Origin: an uncultured Tateyamaria sp.
Lineage (GTDB): Bacteria; Pseudomonadota; Alphaproteobacteria; Rhodobacterales; Rhodobacteraceae
Length of the DNA stretch: 64,000 bases
Reading direction: 5' to 3'
Assembly (NCBI RefSeq): GCF_947504105.1
Contig: NZ_CANNGP010000005.1
Span: 1 to 64,000 of the forward strand
Part shown: positions 18,145-26,676 of the stretch, piece by piece
Position numbering within the stretch: position 1 is the stretch's first letter
Layout: each line of letters begins with the position of its first letter
The notes under the pieces: model-generated
Databases searched by the model: none
Told to the model about the DNA's origin: nothing
Seen by the model: the letters and a program-made list of their open reading frames with translations, nothing else
Program-made: the position numbers and the translations under genes

Positions 18145-20043
18145 TCATGCCGCCGAACGTGAAGCCAGTTCATAATTCTCATCTTCTTGATGAGCTGCGT
18201 TTGCATTCGTTTCGGGCGGACGTGCGGGAAGCGGGTTTGGTGCGCGTATCGTGCGCGCGATATCTGCCAATCCCAGAGCCAGACCAAACCATGTGGGTGC
18301 CGCCGCATATCTGGGTACCCATCGGGGCGCAAAGGCCGATTTGAACTGGCGCAAGCCCGTGCCCCCGGCATGGCGGAGGGCCACCTGTGCTGCCCAACGC
18401 CAAACGGCGCTTGCAGGGTCCGCGCAAGCGGTGACCGATGCCAGACTTACGCGTGTGCAACCCTTGCTTTGGGCATCCAGAAGGGCTTGATGCACAAGCG
18501 CATGCATCGTGCCGTCGGGCGCATCTGGCGCGTAGCGTATGATGTCCAGACACCAATCGTATGCTCCGCGATGAAATGTTACAAATCCAACTAATTTTTC
18601 ACCCGAATATGCGCTCATAACCCACTGTTCAGAAACATAATAAGGACAGTATCTCCCCATGCTTCCACCGCGTGCATGGCCGCAATGGGCTTGCCACCGT
18701 GCATCGACCTCTGCGGCGGCTTGCCGGGGCAAAGGTGCATTTGACAGCACGGTCACACCTGCCTTTCGTGCTGCGCGCAGCTTGCGGCGCAATCGGCGCC
18801 GCAAGGGGCTGTCGAGTTGGTAGTGCGGGAGGTCCACGATCGCGTCGTCGGCAATGCGTAACACGGCCCATCCGCTATGCCGCGCCGCCTGCGCAAGCCG
18901 CTGGTTGGACTTGTAAATGACGGGCACGCGCCCCCGTGCCTGCGCGGCGCGGCGCAACCAAATCAGTACACCAGCTTCGGCGGGACCCTTGATATCCGTG
19001 AACAAAGTTTGGGTCTGCTGGGTTGGCCATACAGGCGCGTTGGTATCGGATGTCACGGGTGCCAACATGCCACCGTTTTGGCGCAGAGCCTGAGCTTCGC
19101 TGCGGGGCAACGCCTCCCATTGAAATGTGGGAGAGCTGGTTGTGGCGACAGCGGGCAACGGGCGCAGCATGGCCAACATGGCCACACAGGCAGGCCCGGC
19201 ATAGTAAACGATCCGAAAGGCCAGAATGGCTGTCAACACGCCGGCTTCCGTTCCGGCACCAGCGGGCAGGGCAGACACCAGTACCAATTCGAACGGGCCT
19301 ACACCGCCGGGGGTGTTTGACATCAATCCACAGCCGAGTGCGACCATGAACAGTGGCAGCAGGACGGTAAAGGCCATCGTTCCAGACGGCAGCAATACCC
19401 ACAATGCCGCTGCCGCCAGAACCATGTCGACCAGTGCCCAAACCAGGATCGACCCGGCGACGCGCAAGCTGGGTAAAGGGATTGCGTGGCGACCAATGCT
19501 GAAGGTGGGGCACCAGAACAACAAACAGGCACAGGCGGGCAGTAGTAAAATAGCGCCAACTGACAGGGCTGTCGTCCAGGCCGGGGCTGGCAGGATAGCA
19601 CTGACCAACCCTGTGATACAGGCCCAGGCGACGACGAATGTCAGCGATACAAACGTGGACAATTTCAGCGCCTGAGCGACATTCATCTCGGGCAGCATGC
19701 GCCAGCGCGCCAATGCGCCAGACACCAGACCAAAGCCGACAGTCTGTCCAATGGCGATTCCGACTGCCCCGGTAATTCGGGCGCGTTCTTCCGACACGCC
19801 GGTGTCAAGTGTACGGTGCGCCTGCACATCATATTGAGCGACGGCAAAGAAGCTGCCAATGGTCAAAAACGCGGCCGTAACCCATTGCAATGCTGAGATA
19901 TCGGCCAGTTGTTGCGGCAGGGTCACCAGCACATCCATAGGGATTTGCCGGGCCAACAGCATCGCGCATGCGACGAGGATCAGCATTGGCAGACCGATCC
20001 GAAATGCGGTGAGCGCCACCGCCCGCGCCTGAAACCTGTGCAT
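18145..20043 (-). CDS. MprF/LPG-synthase-like membrane protein with DUF2156 domain
   Basis: A 632-residue two-part protein. Residues 1 to about 320 hold several membrane spans of the LPG-synthase type, with NTPGGVGPFELVLV near 245. Residues 350-610 form a cytoplasmic DUF2156 acyl/aminoacyltransferase-like domain (GNAT fold), with SMGRYCPYY and KLVGFVTFH. MprF proteins move an amino acid from tRNA to phosphatidylglycerol and flip the product, reducing surface negative charge. Which amino acid is used, or whether this variant is active, is not clear. ATG 20043 follows AGAGGTAGG. It lies downstream of DUF1476 but behind a terminator, so it is probably independent. Confidence 0.75.
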   Translation of the reverse strand: MHRFQARAVALTAFRIGLPMLILVACAMLLARQIPMDVLVTLPQQLADISALQWVTAAFLTIGSFFAVAQYDVQAHRTLDTGVSEERARITGAVGIAIGQTVGFGLVSGALARWRMLPEMNVAQALKLSTFVSLTFVVAWACITGLVSAILPAPAWTTALSVGAILLLPACACLLFWCPTFSIGRHAIPLPSLRVAGSILVWALVDMVLAAAALWVLLPSGTMAFTVLLPLFMVALGCGLMSNTPGGVGPFELVLVSALPAGAGTEAGVLTAILAFRIVYYAGPACVAMLAMLRPLPAVATTSSPTFQWEALPRSEAQALRQNGGMLAPVTSDTNAPVWPTQQTQTLFTDIKGPAEAGVLIWLRRAAQARGRVPVIYKSNQRLAQAARHSGWAVLRIADDAIVDLPHYQLDSPLRRRLRRKLRAARKAGVTVLSNAPLPRQAAAEVDARWQAHCGHARGGSMGRYCPYYVSEQWVMSAYSGEKLVGFVTFHRGAYDWCLDIIRYAPDAPDGTMHALVHQALLDAQSKGCTRVSLASVTACADPASAVWRWAAQVALRHAGGTGLRQFKSAFAPRWVPRYAAAPTWFGLALGLADIARTIRAPNPLPARPPETNANAAHQEDENYELASRSAA

Positions 20044-20141
20044 GAACCTACCTCTTTCCCACAGTCCCCAATCAAGGGCTAGCGGGCAAGGGTGTGCCAA
20101 ACCTTAACGGGCTGACGGCAACTGGTGAAAATGCAAATCAA

Positions 20142-20171
20142 AAGGCGCACACCGGGTAAGGTGCGCGCCTT
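20142..20171 (-). terminator. Intrinsic terminator after DUF1476 gene
   Basis: Twelve-base arms with one mismatch surround a 6-base loop. Reading on the minus strand the hairpin is followed by TTTTGATTT. It separates the DUF1476 gene from the MprF-like gene. Confidence 0.75.
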
Positions 20172-20206
20172 AACTTACATCATATACAAACTGCAGTGTT
20201 TTGATA

Positions 20207-20524
20207 TTACTCTATTTCTTTCATTAACTGCGCTTTGGCTTCGGCCATCAGTTCAGCCATCTTGGCACGGATCGTCGCCTCGTCGGACTTGTCACCCAGA
20301 TCGCCCGAGACCTTGCGATAGACGTCTTCGTCCCCAGCTTCTTCGAAGTCGGATTTCACCACTTCGCTAGCATATTCCGCCGCTGCGTCACCGGTCTTGC
20401 CCATAAGGCTCGCGGCCCACAGGCCCAACAGTTTGTTGCGGCGGGCGTCTGCCTTGAACTGCATTTCTGCATCATGGGCGAATTTGTTTTCAAACGCGCT
20501 TTCGCGCTCGTCAAAGGTGCTCAT
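20207..20524 (-). CDS. DUF1476 protein, F1-ATPase inhibitor zeta subunit
   Basis: A 105-residue helical protein of the DUF1476 family. In Paracoccus this family is the zeta subunit, which enters F1-ATPase and blocks ATP hydrolysis. The N-terminal inhibitory stretch STFDERESAFENKFAHD and the following LLGLWAA helix match the family, and the length is normal (about 104). ATG 20524 is preceded by a GGGGGTGG-like sequence. It is divergent from purC. Restricted to alphaproteobacteria, it supports the taxonomic call. Confidence 0.85.
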   Translation of the reverse strand: MSTFDERESAFENKFAHDAEMQFKADARRNKLLGLWAASLMGKTGDAAAEYASEVVKSDFEEAGDEDVYRKVSGDLGDKSDEATIRAKMAELMAEAKAQLMKEIE

Positions 20525-20673
20525 CGGCCACCCCCTTTCTGGCTTGTCTTTGTTCCAGATATGCAGGCCAGGGCGCGCCGTGCAACCCCATTGCTTGCGG
20601 CATTTGGGTCGATTGCTTATGAGGTGCCCATCGGCGGGCAGACTCAACACCCCGCACACGCGAAAGGACGCCC

Positions 20674-21435
20674 ATGGCGCGACGCAAAAAGATTTACGAG
20701 GGTAAGGCCAAGATTCTGTATGAAGGTCCCGAGCCCGGCACGATTGTTCAGTACTTCAAAGATGACGCCACCGCTTTCAACGCCCAGAAAAAGGACGTGA
20801 TCGAAGGCAAGGGCGTTTTGAACAACCGTCTGAGCGAGTTTTTCATGACGGGTCTCGGTCAAATCGGCGTGCCAACGCACTTTATGAAGCGTCTGAATAT
20901 GCGCGAGCAGTTGGTCCGCGCCTGCGAGATCGTGCCCCTTGAGGTGATCGTGCGCAACTATGCGGCCGGAACGATGAGTGAACGGCTTGGGATCGAAGAA
21001 GGCACGCAGCTGCCCCGTCCTATCGTCGAATATTGCTACAAGGACGACAAGCTGGGCGACCCGCTGGTCACAGAAGAGCATATTGCTGCCTTTGGCTGGG
21101 CCAGCCAGCAGGACATGGACGACATTCTGTCGTTGGCCCTGCGGGTGAATGACTTCCTCAGTGGCGTCATGCTGGCCGTTGGCATCCGCCTTGTGGACTT
21201 CAAGATCGAGATTGGCCGCGTCTATGATGGTGACTTCATGCGCCTGATCATCGCGGACGAGATCAGCCCGGATAGCTGCCGCTTGTGGGACATCGAGACG
21301 GGCCAGAAGCTGGACAAAGATGTGTTTCGCCGTGACCTCGGCAATCTGACGGATGCTTATACCGAGGTGGCCCGCCGTCTGGGTGTAATGCCCAAGAACG
21401 CGGCCCCGATTTCCAAACCAACGCTTATCAACTGA
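20674..21435 (+). CDS. purC: SAICAR synthase
   Basis: A 253-residue phosphoribosylaminoimidazole-succinocarboxamide synthase, which joins aspartate to CAIR with [17 protein letters not shown] at the N-terminus is the P-loop-like signature, followed by [14 protein letters not shown] and the [21 protein letters not shown] motif. It is the first gene of a purC-purS-purQ run with short gaps (11 bases, then an overlap), the common arrangement in Rhodobacterales. Confidence 0.96.
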   Translation: MARRKKIYEGKAKILYEGPEPGTIVQYFKDDATAFNAQKKDVIEGKGVLNNRLSEFFMTGLGQIGVPTHFMKRLNMREQLVRACEIVPLEVIVRNYAAGTMSERLGIEEGTQLPRPIVEYCYKDDKLGDPLVTEEHIAAFGWASQQDMDDILSLALRVNDFLSGVMLAVGIRLVDFKIEIGRVYDGDFMRLIIADEISPDSCRLWDIETGQKLDKDVFRRDLGNLTDAYTEVARRLGVMPKNAAPISKPTLIN

Positions 21436-21446
21436 AAGAGACCGAC

Positions 21447-21677
21447 ATGAAAGCGACCGTACATGTGATGCTGAAAAACGGCGTTCTGGATCCGCAGGGC
21501 GAGGCCGTGCGCCACGCTTTGGGGGCTCTGGGCTTTGATGGGGTCAATGGGGTGCGACAGGGTAAGGTCATTGAACTAGACTTGGCAGACGGCACCAGCG
21601 AAGCAGATGTGACGGCCATGTGTGAGAGGCTGTTGGCCAACACCGTGATCGAAAGCTACCGGGTCGAGATGCCATGA
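21447..21677 (+). CDS. purS: FGAM synthase, PurS subunit
   Basis: A 76-residue PurS protein, the small dimeric bridge that joins PurL and PurQ in the three-part formylglycinamidine synthase. It begins [21 protein letters not shown] and ends in an [12 protein letters not shown] strand, both typical. It overlaps purQ by four bases (ATGA). Confidence 0.95.
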   Translation: MKATVHVMLKNGVLDPQGEAVRHALGALGFDGVNGVRQGKVIELDLADGTSEADVTAMCERLLANTVIESYRVEMP

Positions 21678-22342
21678 AGGCCGCTGTTGTCGTCTTTCCC
21701 GGATCGAACTGTGACCGGGATTTGGCCGTCGCTTTCCGCAATGCGGGCGCGGATGTCGAGATGGTCTGGCACAAGGATACCGACCTGCCTGCGGGTATCG
21801 ATATGGTGGGTGTGCCGGGTGGTTTTTCCTTTGGTGACTACCTGCGCTGCGGAGCCATCGCCGCCAATTCGCCCATCTGCAAAGCGGTTAAAAGCCATGC
21901 CGAACGGGGTGGATATGTCTTTGGCGTGTGCAACGGCTTCCAAGTGCTGACCGAAACCGGCATCTTGCCAGGCGCTCTGCTGCGCAATGCGGGCCTCAAG
22001 TATATATGTAAGACTGTTGGTCTGAAGGTCGAGACCTCGCAATCGGCATTTACCGAAGGCTACAATGCAGGTGACGTGGTCGACATTCCCATTGCACACC
22101 ACGATGGTAATTATTTCACGGATGACGCCACGCTGAGCGCGCTGGAGGCAGATGACCGTATCGCTTTCCGCTACACCTTCAACCCGAACGGTTCACTGCA
22201 TGATATTGCGGGCATCTTGTCTGAAAACCGCCGTGTCCTTGGCATGATGCCCCACCCAGAACGGGCAGCGGATCCCGGCCATGGCGGCACAGACGGACAG
22301 GCGCTCTTCCGCGCAGTGGTGGGCCAGTTGACGTCCGCGTGA
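21674..22342 (+). CDS. purQ: FGAM synthase, glutaminase subunit
   Basis: A 222-residue class I glutamine amidotransferase that supplies ammonia to PurL. The nucleophile Cys is in [10 protein letters not shown] (about residue 87) and the His-Glu pair in MMPHPERA (about 195). Start overlaps purS. purL is not in the window. The next gene, dctB, begins 36 bases downstream and could be read through. Confidence 0.95.
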   Translation: MKAAVVVFPGSNCDRDLAVAFRNAGADVEMVWHKDTDLPAGIDMVGVPGGFSFGDYLRCGAIAANSPICKAVKSHAERGGYVFGVCNGFQVLTETGILPGALLRNAGLKYICKTVGLKVETSQSAFTEGYNAGDVVDIPIAHHDGNYFTDDATLSALEADDRIAFRYTFNPNGSLHDIAGILSENRRVLGMMPHPERAADPGHGGTDGQALFRAVVGQLTSA

Positions 22343-22378
22343 CTTGAGCCGGAACCGTCGACGCCGTAGGTTCCATTT

Positions 22379-24160
22379 ATGTCAGTTGCTGCTCGTACCC
22401 CAGCGCCCCGCACACCCGCCACAAGTTGGCGTGTCCGCATCGCACTTGTTCTTCTGACCGTTGCGGCGGTTACCACGGTGTTTTTCACCAACCGTCTGCT
22501 GACCGACCGCTTTACCGAGACGACGCGGAACCGCGCCGAACTTCGGCTTGCGTTGTATTCTGGGAACTTGCTGAGCGAGCTGCGCCAGAACCAGATTGTG
22601 CCGCAACTTCTGGCACGCGACCCTACGCTGATAGGAGCGCTAAACAGCCAGGACTATCAACAATCGACCCAGCGCCTGATTTCCTTTGTGGAAGAGATCG
22701 GTGCCGCCAATCTTTACTTACTGGATCGCGACGGGCGTACGGTTGCGGCAACCGACCGTAACCGTTTGGGATCAAATCACCGGACCGAACCCTTTTTCAT
22801 CAACGCAATGCGTGCAAGCGGCACCATCTTTACCCTGACGGAGCGTGAAGCTGGTGGATTTGACTTTACGTATTCCCGCCGCGTAACCGCCGGGGGCGAT
22901 GTTTTGGGTGTGATCGCGGTCGAAGTAGACCTGCAAAAGTTCGAACGCGCCTGGGCCGGTATCTCTGCCGCTGTGCTTGTGACTGATAGCGCAGGACAGA
23001 TCATCCTTAGCACTGAACCCCGTTGGCGAGGACGCACGGAAGAGGAGGCGCTGGCCCGCCAAACTCCACAAAGCGCCATCGAGCGCGCTATTCGTGCAAC
23101 GGCCGATTGGACCGCACTGCCCCCTGACGCTTATTTGCAGGGTGAGGGAGTGATGCGGCTGGAAGCACGCATTCCTTTCCGTGGCTGGCGTATGACGTCC
23201 TTTACCACCTATGCCAGTGTCCGAGAGCGCGTGAACGGGGTTCTAGCGCTAGAGATCATGGGATTCGCCATTCTGCTGGCGCTTGCGTTTTATGCAATGA
23301 GTCGTCGGTCCGCGTTACGGCTCGCGCTGTTCGCGCGGGAGTCGGCAGAGCTTCGCCACCTGAATGTGCAGTTGCAGCGAGAAATTGCCGAGCGGAAACG
23401 CGTGCAGGAGGACCTTGCCCAGGCTGAGCAAACCCTTGAACAATCATCAAAACTCGCAGCTTTGGGTGAGATGTCTGCGGCTGTGAGCCACGAGCTGAAC
23501 CAACCGCTGGCTGCGATGAAAACTTACTTGGCAGGCGCGCGCTTGCTCTTGCGCCGGAACCGTCCGGACGAGGCGTTGGTCAGCTTTGGTCGCATTGATG
23601 ATTTGATCGAGCGGATGGGAGCAATTACCCGCCAGTTGAAGTCCTACGCACGCAAGGGTCAGGACGCGCTCAGCCCTGTAAACATGGGCGATGCGCTGGC
23701 GTCCAGCCTATCGATGATGGAGCCCCAGCTGCGGCAACGTCGGGTTTTGATCAACCGCGTGGTGCCCCCGGCGCCGATCGAGGTGATGGGGGACCGGATG
23801 CGGATCGAGCAGGTGATGGTCAACCTCTTGCGCAATGCCATTGATGCCACCAAGTCTGAACGGGAGCCGCAGGTTGATATTATCCTGTCGGCAGGTGAGA
23901 CGGCGACCCTGACCGTTCGCGACAATGGACCTGGTATTGAGGATTTGGACAGTTTGTTTGAGCCATTCTACACCACAAAGCAGCCGGGCGACGGCGTAGG
24001 GTTGGGCCTTGCCATCTCTTCCGGCATCGTAAACGATTTAGGCGGACGGTTGGTTGCTCGCAACGGACAAGCGGGCGGTGCCGTCTTTGAAATGCAGCTT
24101 CCGATTCTCGGTGACGAGGGGTCGGGAGATGAAAACACGAAGATCAGAGCGGCGGAGTAA
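22379..24160 (+). CDS. dctB: C4-dicarboxylate-type sensor histidine kinase
   Basis: A 593-residue DctB-like kinase. It has a membrane span at about 20-42, a large periplasmic double-PAS-like sensor domain to about 280, a second span near 290-308 and a coiled-coil linker with EIAERKRVQEDLAQAEQTL. The kinase core has the H box AAVSHELNQPLAAMKTYLAG, N box NLLRNAIDAT, DNGPGIE and GVGLGLAIS. DctB senses succinate, fumarate or malate and signals to DctD, encoded six bases downstream. No dctP/Q/M transporter is in the window, so the ligand is inferred. Confidence 0.85.
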   Translation: MSVAARTPAPRTPATSWRVRIALVLLTVAAVTTVFFTNRLLTDRFTETTRNRAELRLALYSGNLLSELRQNQIVPQLLARDPTLIGALNSQDYQQSTQRLISFVEEIGAANLYLLDRDGRTVAATDRNRLGSNHRTEPFFINAMRASGTIFTLTEREAGGFDFTYSRRVTAGGDVLGVIAVEVDLQKFERAWAGISAAVLVTDSAGQIILSTEPRWRGRTEEEALARQTPQSAIERAIRATADWTALPPDAYLQGEGVMRLEARIPFRGWRMTSFTTYASVRERVNGVLALEIMGFAILLALAFYAMSRRSALRLALFARESAELRHLNVQLQREIAERKRVQEDLAQAEQTLEQSSKLAALGEMSAAVSHELNQPLAAMKTYLAGARLLLRRNRPDEALVSFGRIDDLIERMGAITRQLKSYARKGQDALSPVNMGDALASSLSMMEPQLRQRRVLINRVVPPAPIEVMGDRMRIEQVMVNLLRNAIDATKSEREPQVDIILSAGETATLTVRDNGPGIEDLDSLFEPFYTTKQPGDGVGLGLAISSGIVNDLGGRLVARNGQAGGAVFEMQLPILGDEGSGDENTKIRAAE

Positions 24161-24166
24161 CCACCG

Positions 24167-25501
24167 ATGACACAAGCCATGAAAATTGCCATCGTTGATG
24201 ATGAGCAGGACATGCGTCAATCCATCAGCCAATGGCTGGCCCTTTCAGGCTATGACACAGAAACCTTTGCCAGTGCCGAGGACGCGCTGAAGGTGCTCGG
24301 CCCCGAATATCCTGGCATTGTGATTTCCGACATCAAGATGCCGGGTATGGACGGGATGCAGTTTCTCAAGAAGCTGATGGGCAATGACAGCGCACTGCCT
24401 GTCATAATGATTACCGGCCACGGGGATGTGCCCATGGCGGTTGAAGCCATGCGGGTGGGGGCGTTCGATTTTCTCGAGAAACCCTTCAACCCTGATCGGA
24501 TGAGCGAACTGGCCAAACGCGCAACCGGCGCCCGCCGCCTGACCATGGACAACCGTGCCCTGCGGCGCGAGTTGTCGGATGGCGGGCAACTGATGAAAAA
24601 GCTCATCGGCCAGTCGCCGGTTATGGAGCGTCTGCGCGAGGACATTCTGGATCTGGGACAGGCCGATGGTCACGTCTTGATCGACGGCGAGACGGGCACA
24701 GGCAAGACCCTGGTCGCGCATGCTCTTCATGCTGTGGGCAGCCGCGCAGGCAAGAAATTTGTGCTGGTCAGTTGTTCGGCCTGGGAGGAAGAGGCGCTGG
24801 CCAAGCGCCTGTTTGGCCCGATGTTGCCCGAGGACACTGCTTTGCCCGCAATCGAAGAGGCGCGTGGCGGCACACTTGTCCTAGAGGACATCGAGGCATT
24901 GAGCGAAGCCCTTCAGGCACGGCTTTTGTCTGTGATCAATGAGCAAGGTACACCGGCCGAGACCCGGATCGTTGGCATTTGTAATATGCAAGAAGCTGGC
25001 CGCACCTGTGAGGATGCGTTGCGTCCCGACTTGTACTACCGCTTGGCTGCCCTAAAGATCACCGTGCCGCCGTTGCGCCAACGTGGCGAAGACATCCTGA
25101 CCTTGTTCACCCGTCTGAGCGATCAGTTCGCTGACGAGTATGGCTGCGAAGCGCCCAAGGTGTCGGCCCAAGAAGCTGCGCAGCTGTTGCAGGCGCCATG
25201 GCCGGGTAACGTTCGTCAGTTGATCAACATTGCGGAACGTGCGGTTTTGCAGGCTCGTCGTGGCACCGGGTCCATCGCGTCCCTGCTGATGAATGATCAC
25301 GAGGAAATGCAGCCCGTGATGACCACGGAAGGCAAGCCGCTCAAGGAGTATGTCGAGGCATTCGAGCGGATGCTGATTGACAACACGATGCGCCGCCACA
25401 AGGGATCCATCGCGTCGGTCATGGAAGAATTATGCCTGCCGCGCCGGACCCTGAATGAGAAGATGGCGAAATATGGTTTACAGCGGTCCGAGTATCTCTG
25501 A
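24167..25501 (+). CDS. dctD: DctD-like response regulator lacking the GAFTGA motif
   Basis: A 444-residue NtrC-family regulator. The receiver domain has phospho-acceptor Asp55 (VISDIKMPG); the AAA+ domain has Walker A GETGTGKT (174-181); an HTH lies at the C-terminus (residues 415-438). The segment between the NCAA-like strand and Walker B is only about 18 residues and has no GAFTGA, the loop that contacts sigma-54. Walker B is also altered (LVLEDIE for LFLDEI). Such a regulator is unlikely to open sigma-54 promoters and may instead act with a sigma-70-type enzyme, as described for Rhodobacter NtrC. It follows dctB by six bases. Confidence 0.85.
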   Translation: MTQAMKIAIVDDEQDMRQSISQWLALSGYDTETFASAEDALKVLGPEYPGIVISDIKMPGMDGMQFLKKLMGNDSALPVIMITGHGDVPMAVEAMRVGAFDFLEKPFNPDRMSELAKRATGARRLTMDNRALRRELSDGGQLMKKLIGQSPVMERLREDILDLGQADGHVLIDGETGTGKTLVAHALHAVGSRAGKKFVLVSCSAWEEEALAKRLFGPMLPEDTALPAIEEARGGTLVLEDIEALSEALQARLLSVINEQGTPAETRIVGICNMQEAGRTCEDALRPDLYYRLAALKITVPPLRQRGEDILTLFTRLSDQFADEYGCEAPKVSAQEAAQLLQAPWPGNVRQLINIAERAVLQARRGTGSIASLLMNDHEEMQPVMTTEGKPLKEYVEAFERMLIDNTMRRHKGSIASVMEELCLPRRTLNEKMAKYGLQRSEYL

Positions 25502-25532
25502 TCACGCCCCGTGACATCTTATTGAAACAAGT

Positions 25533-25555
25533 GACCGCCGATGCTTTCGGCGGTC
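25533..25555 (+). terminator. Hairpin terminator after dctBD
   Basis: GACCGCCGA and TCGGCGGTC form a 9-base stem with a 5-base loop, 31 bases after the dctD stop. The following ATTTC is only a weak T-tract. Confidence 0.7.
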
Positions 25556-25616
25556 ATTTCATATGCACGGTACCCGTGGCAAGAGAAGTGCGACCGAACC
25601 GGAAAGACGGCCTGTA

Positions 25617-26291
25617 ATGGTACCAGATGCGTTTTTTTTTGACATGGATGGTTTGCTTTTGGACAGTGAGCGCGTCTATGCCGCTGTGGCCCGCGACTTG
25701 TTGGTGCCTAAGGGCTTTACGCCTGCCGCCGTCGATGCGCATTTCCTGACGCTTATCGGTGTCTCAGGCGATGCTGCACGTCAGCGGATAGAGATGTTTC
25801 TCGGTCCTGATTTCGATCTTATGTGGTTTGAATCCGCGTGGCACGCTGAAGTCGACCGACGTGTGGCTCAAGCCGTGCCATTGCGCCCGACAGTGCGTGA
25901 CAGTCTGGCGCGACTGGTCGAACAGGGTGCACGGATGGCCGTTGTTACCTCTACAAGTGGGCGCACGGCGCGTCGGCACTTGGATCGCGCTGGGCTCCTG
26001 TCTCATTTTGAGGTGGTCATAGGTGGTGATGAAGTGCGGGCGCGCAAGCCAGATCCCGCACCCTATTTGCACGCGGCCGCTGCTCTGAACGTCGATCCCA
26101 CGCGTTGCGCTGCTTTTGAAGACAGCGACAGCGGAATAACTGCTGCCGTTGGGGCAGGGTGCATCGCTGTACAAGTCCCCGATCTGCGCGATCCAGATCA
26201 ACCACTACCCGATCTCGGTCAGTATGTAGCACGCGATCTTTGGCGTGCAGTGGCTCTTGTGACAGGCGTTTCAGTAGGTGCCGTCGACTGA
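25617..26291 (+). CDS. HAD-superfamily phosphatase
   Basis: A 224-residue HAD hydrolase of the beta-phosphoglucomutase/phosphoglycolate phosphatase-like group. Motif I is FFDMDGLLLDSE (nucleophile Asp near residue 8), motif II Thr is in VVTSTSGRTARRH, motif III Lys in ARKPDPAPY and motif IV in FEDSDSGITAA. A helical cap lies between motifs I and II. ATG 25617 follows GGAAAGACGG. The substrate is not evident and the gene stands alone between a terminator and the long rne leader. Confidence 0.8.
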   Translation: MVPDAFFFDMDGLLLDSERVYAAVARDLLVPKGFTPAAVDAHFLTLIGVSGDAARQRIEMFLGPDFDLMWFESAWHAEVDRRVAQAVPLRPTVRDSLARLVEQGARMAVVTSTSGRTARRHLDRAGLLSHFEVVIGGDEVRARKPDPAPYLHAAAALNVDPTRCAAFEDSDSGITAAVGAGCIAVQVPDLRDPDQPLPDLGQYVARDLWRAVALVTGVSVGAVD

Positions 26292-26676
26292 TGTGCGATT
26301 GCCCATTGTCTTTCCTGTCTGCATCCCCTTTATTGAGCAGGCGGGATTGCGGCGCATCTAGACGCTGCCCCGGTTGAGTTTCGCTGTTGAGCATGTCGGG
26401 CAGGACTTCCTGCCGCCATCAACAGACCGATTGGGCCAGAGATGGCCACGAGTTGCTGACGCGGGCTGAGGTCTGGCGCAGCTTATGAACGGACACGCCG
26501 CACCAACGCGCCGTGTCGGAGAGAACCGCGATGACGCGCGTGAGGACAGTACAGTTCCGAGCAGAAGGCCCTTCCGGCCTTGTCTGCAGCGCGTCCATAT
26601 TCGCTCAGACAAGACACGCCCCCAATACGCTTGCGCCGCCTGGTGCAGGACGATTGCGGGCGCGCAATGGACTTTC
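26292..26676 (+). promoter_or_regulatory. Long leader region ahead of rne
   Basis: These 385 bases lie between the HAD gene and rne. I find no supported gene; an in-frame extension upstream of rne exists but its predicted sequence is unlike RNase E. RNase E genes are often autoregulated through a long 5' untranslated region, and the GC-rich stretch here with several possible hairpins would fit that. No specific element was identified. Confidence 0.4.

Noticed and set aside
26485-26676. N-terminal extension of RNase E
   Set aside because: The extension is unlike the family and the normal N-terminus begins at 26677.
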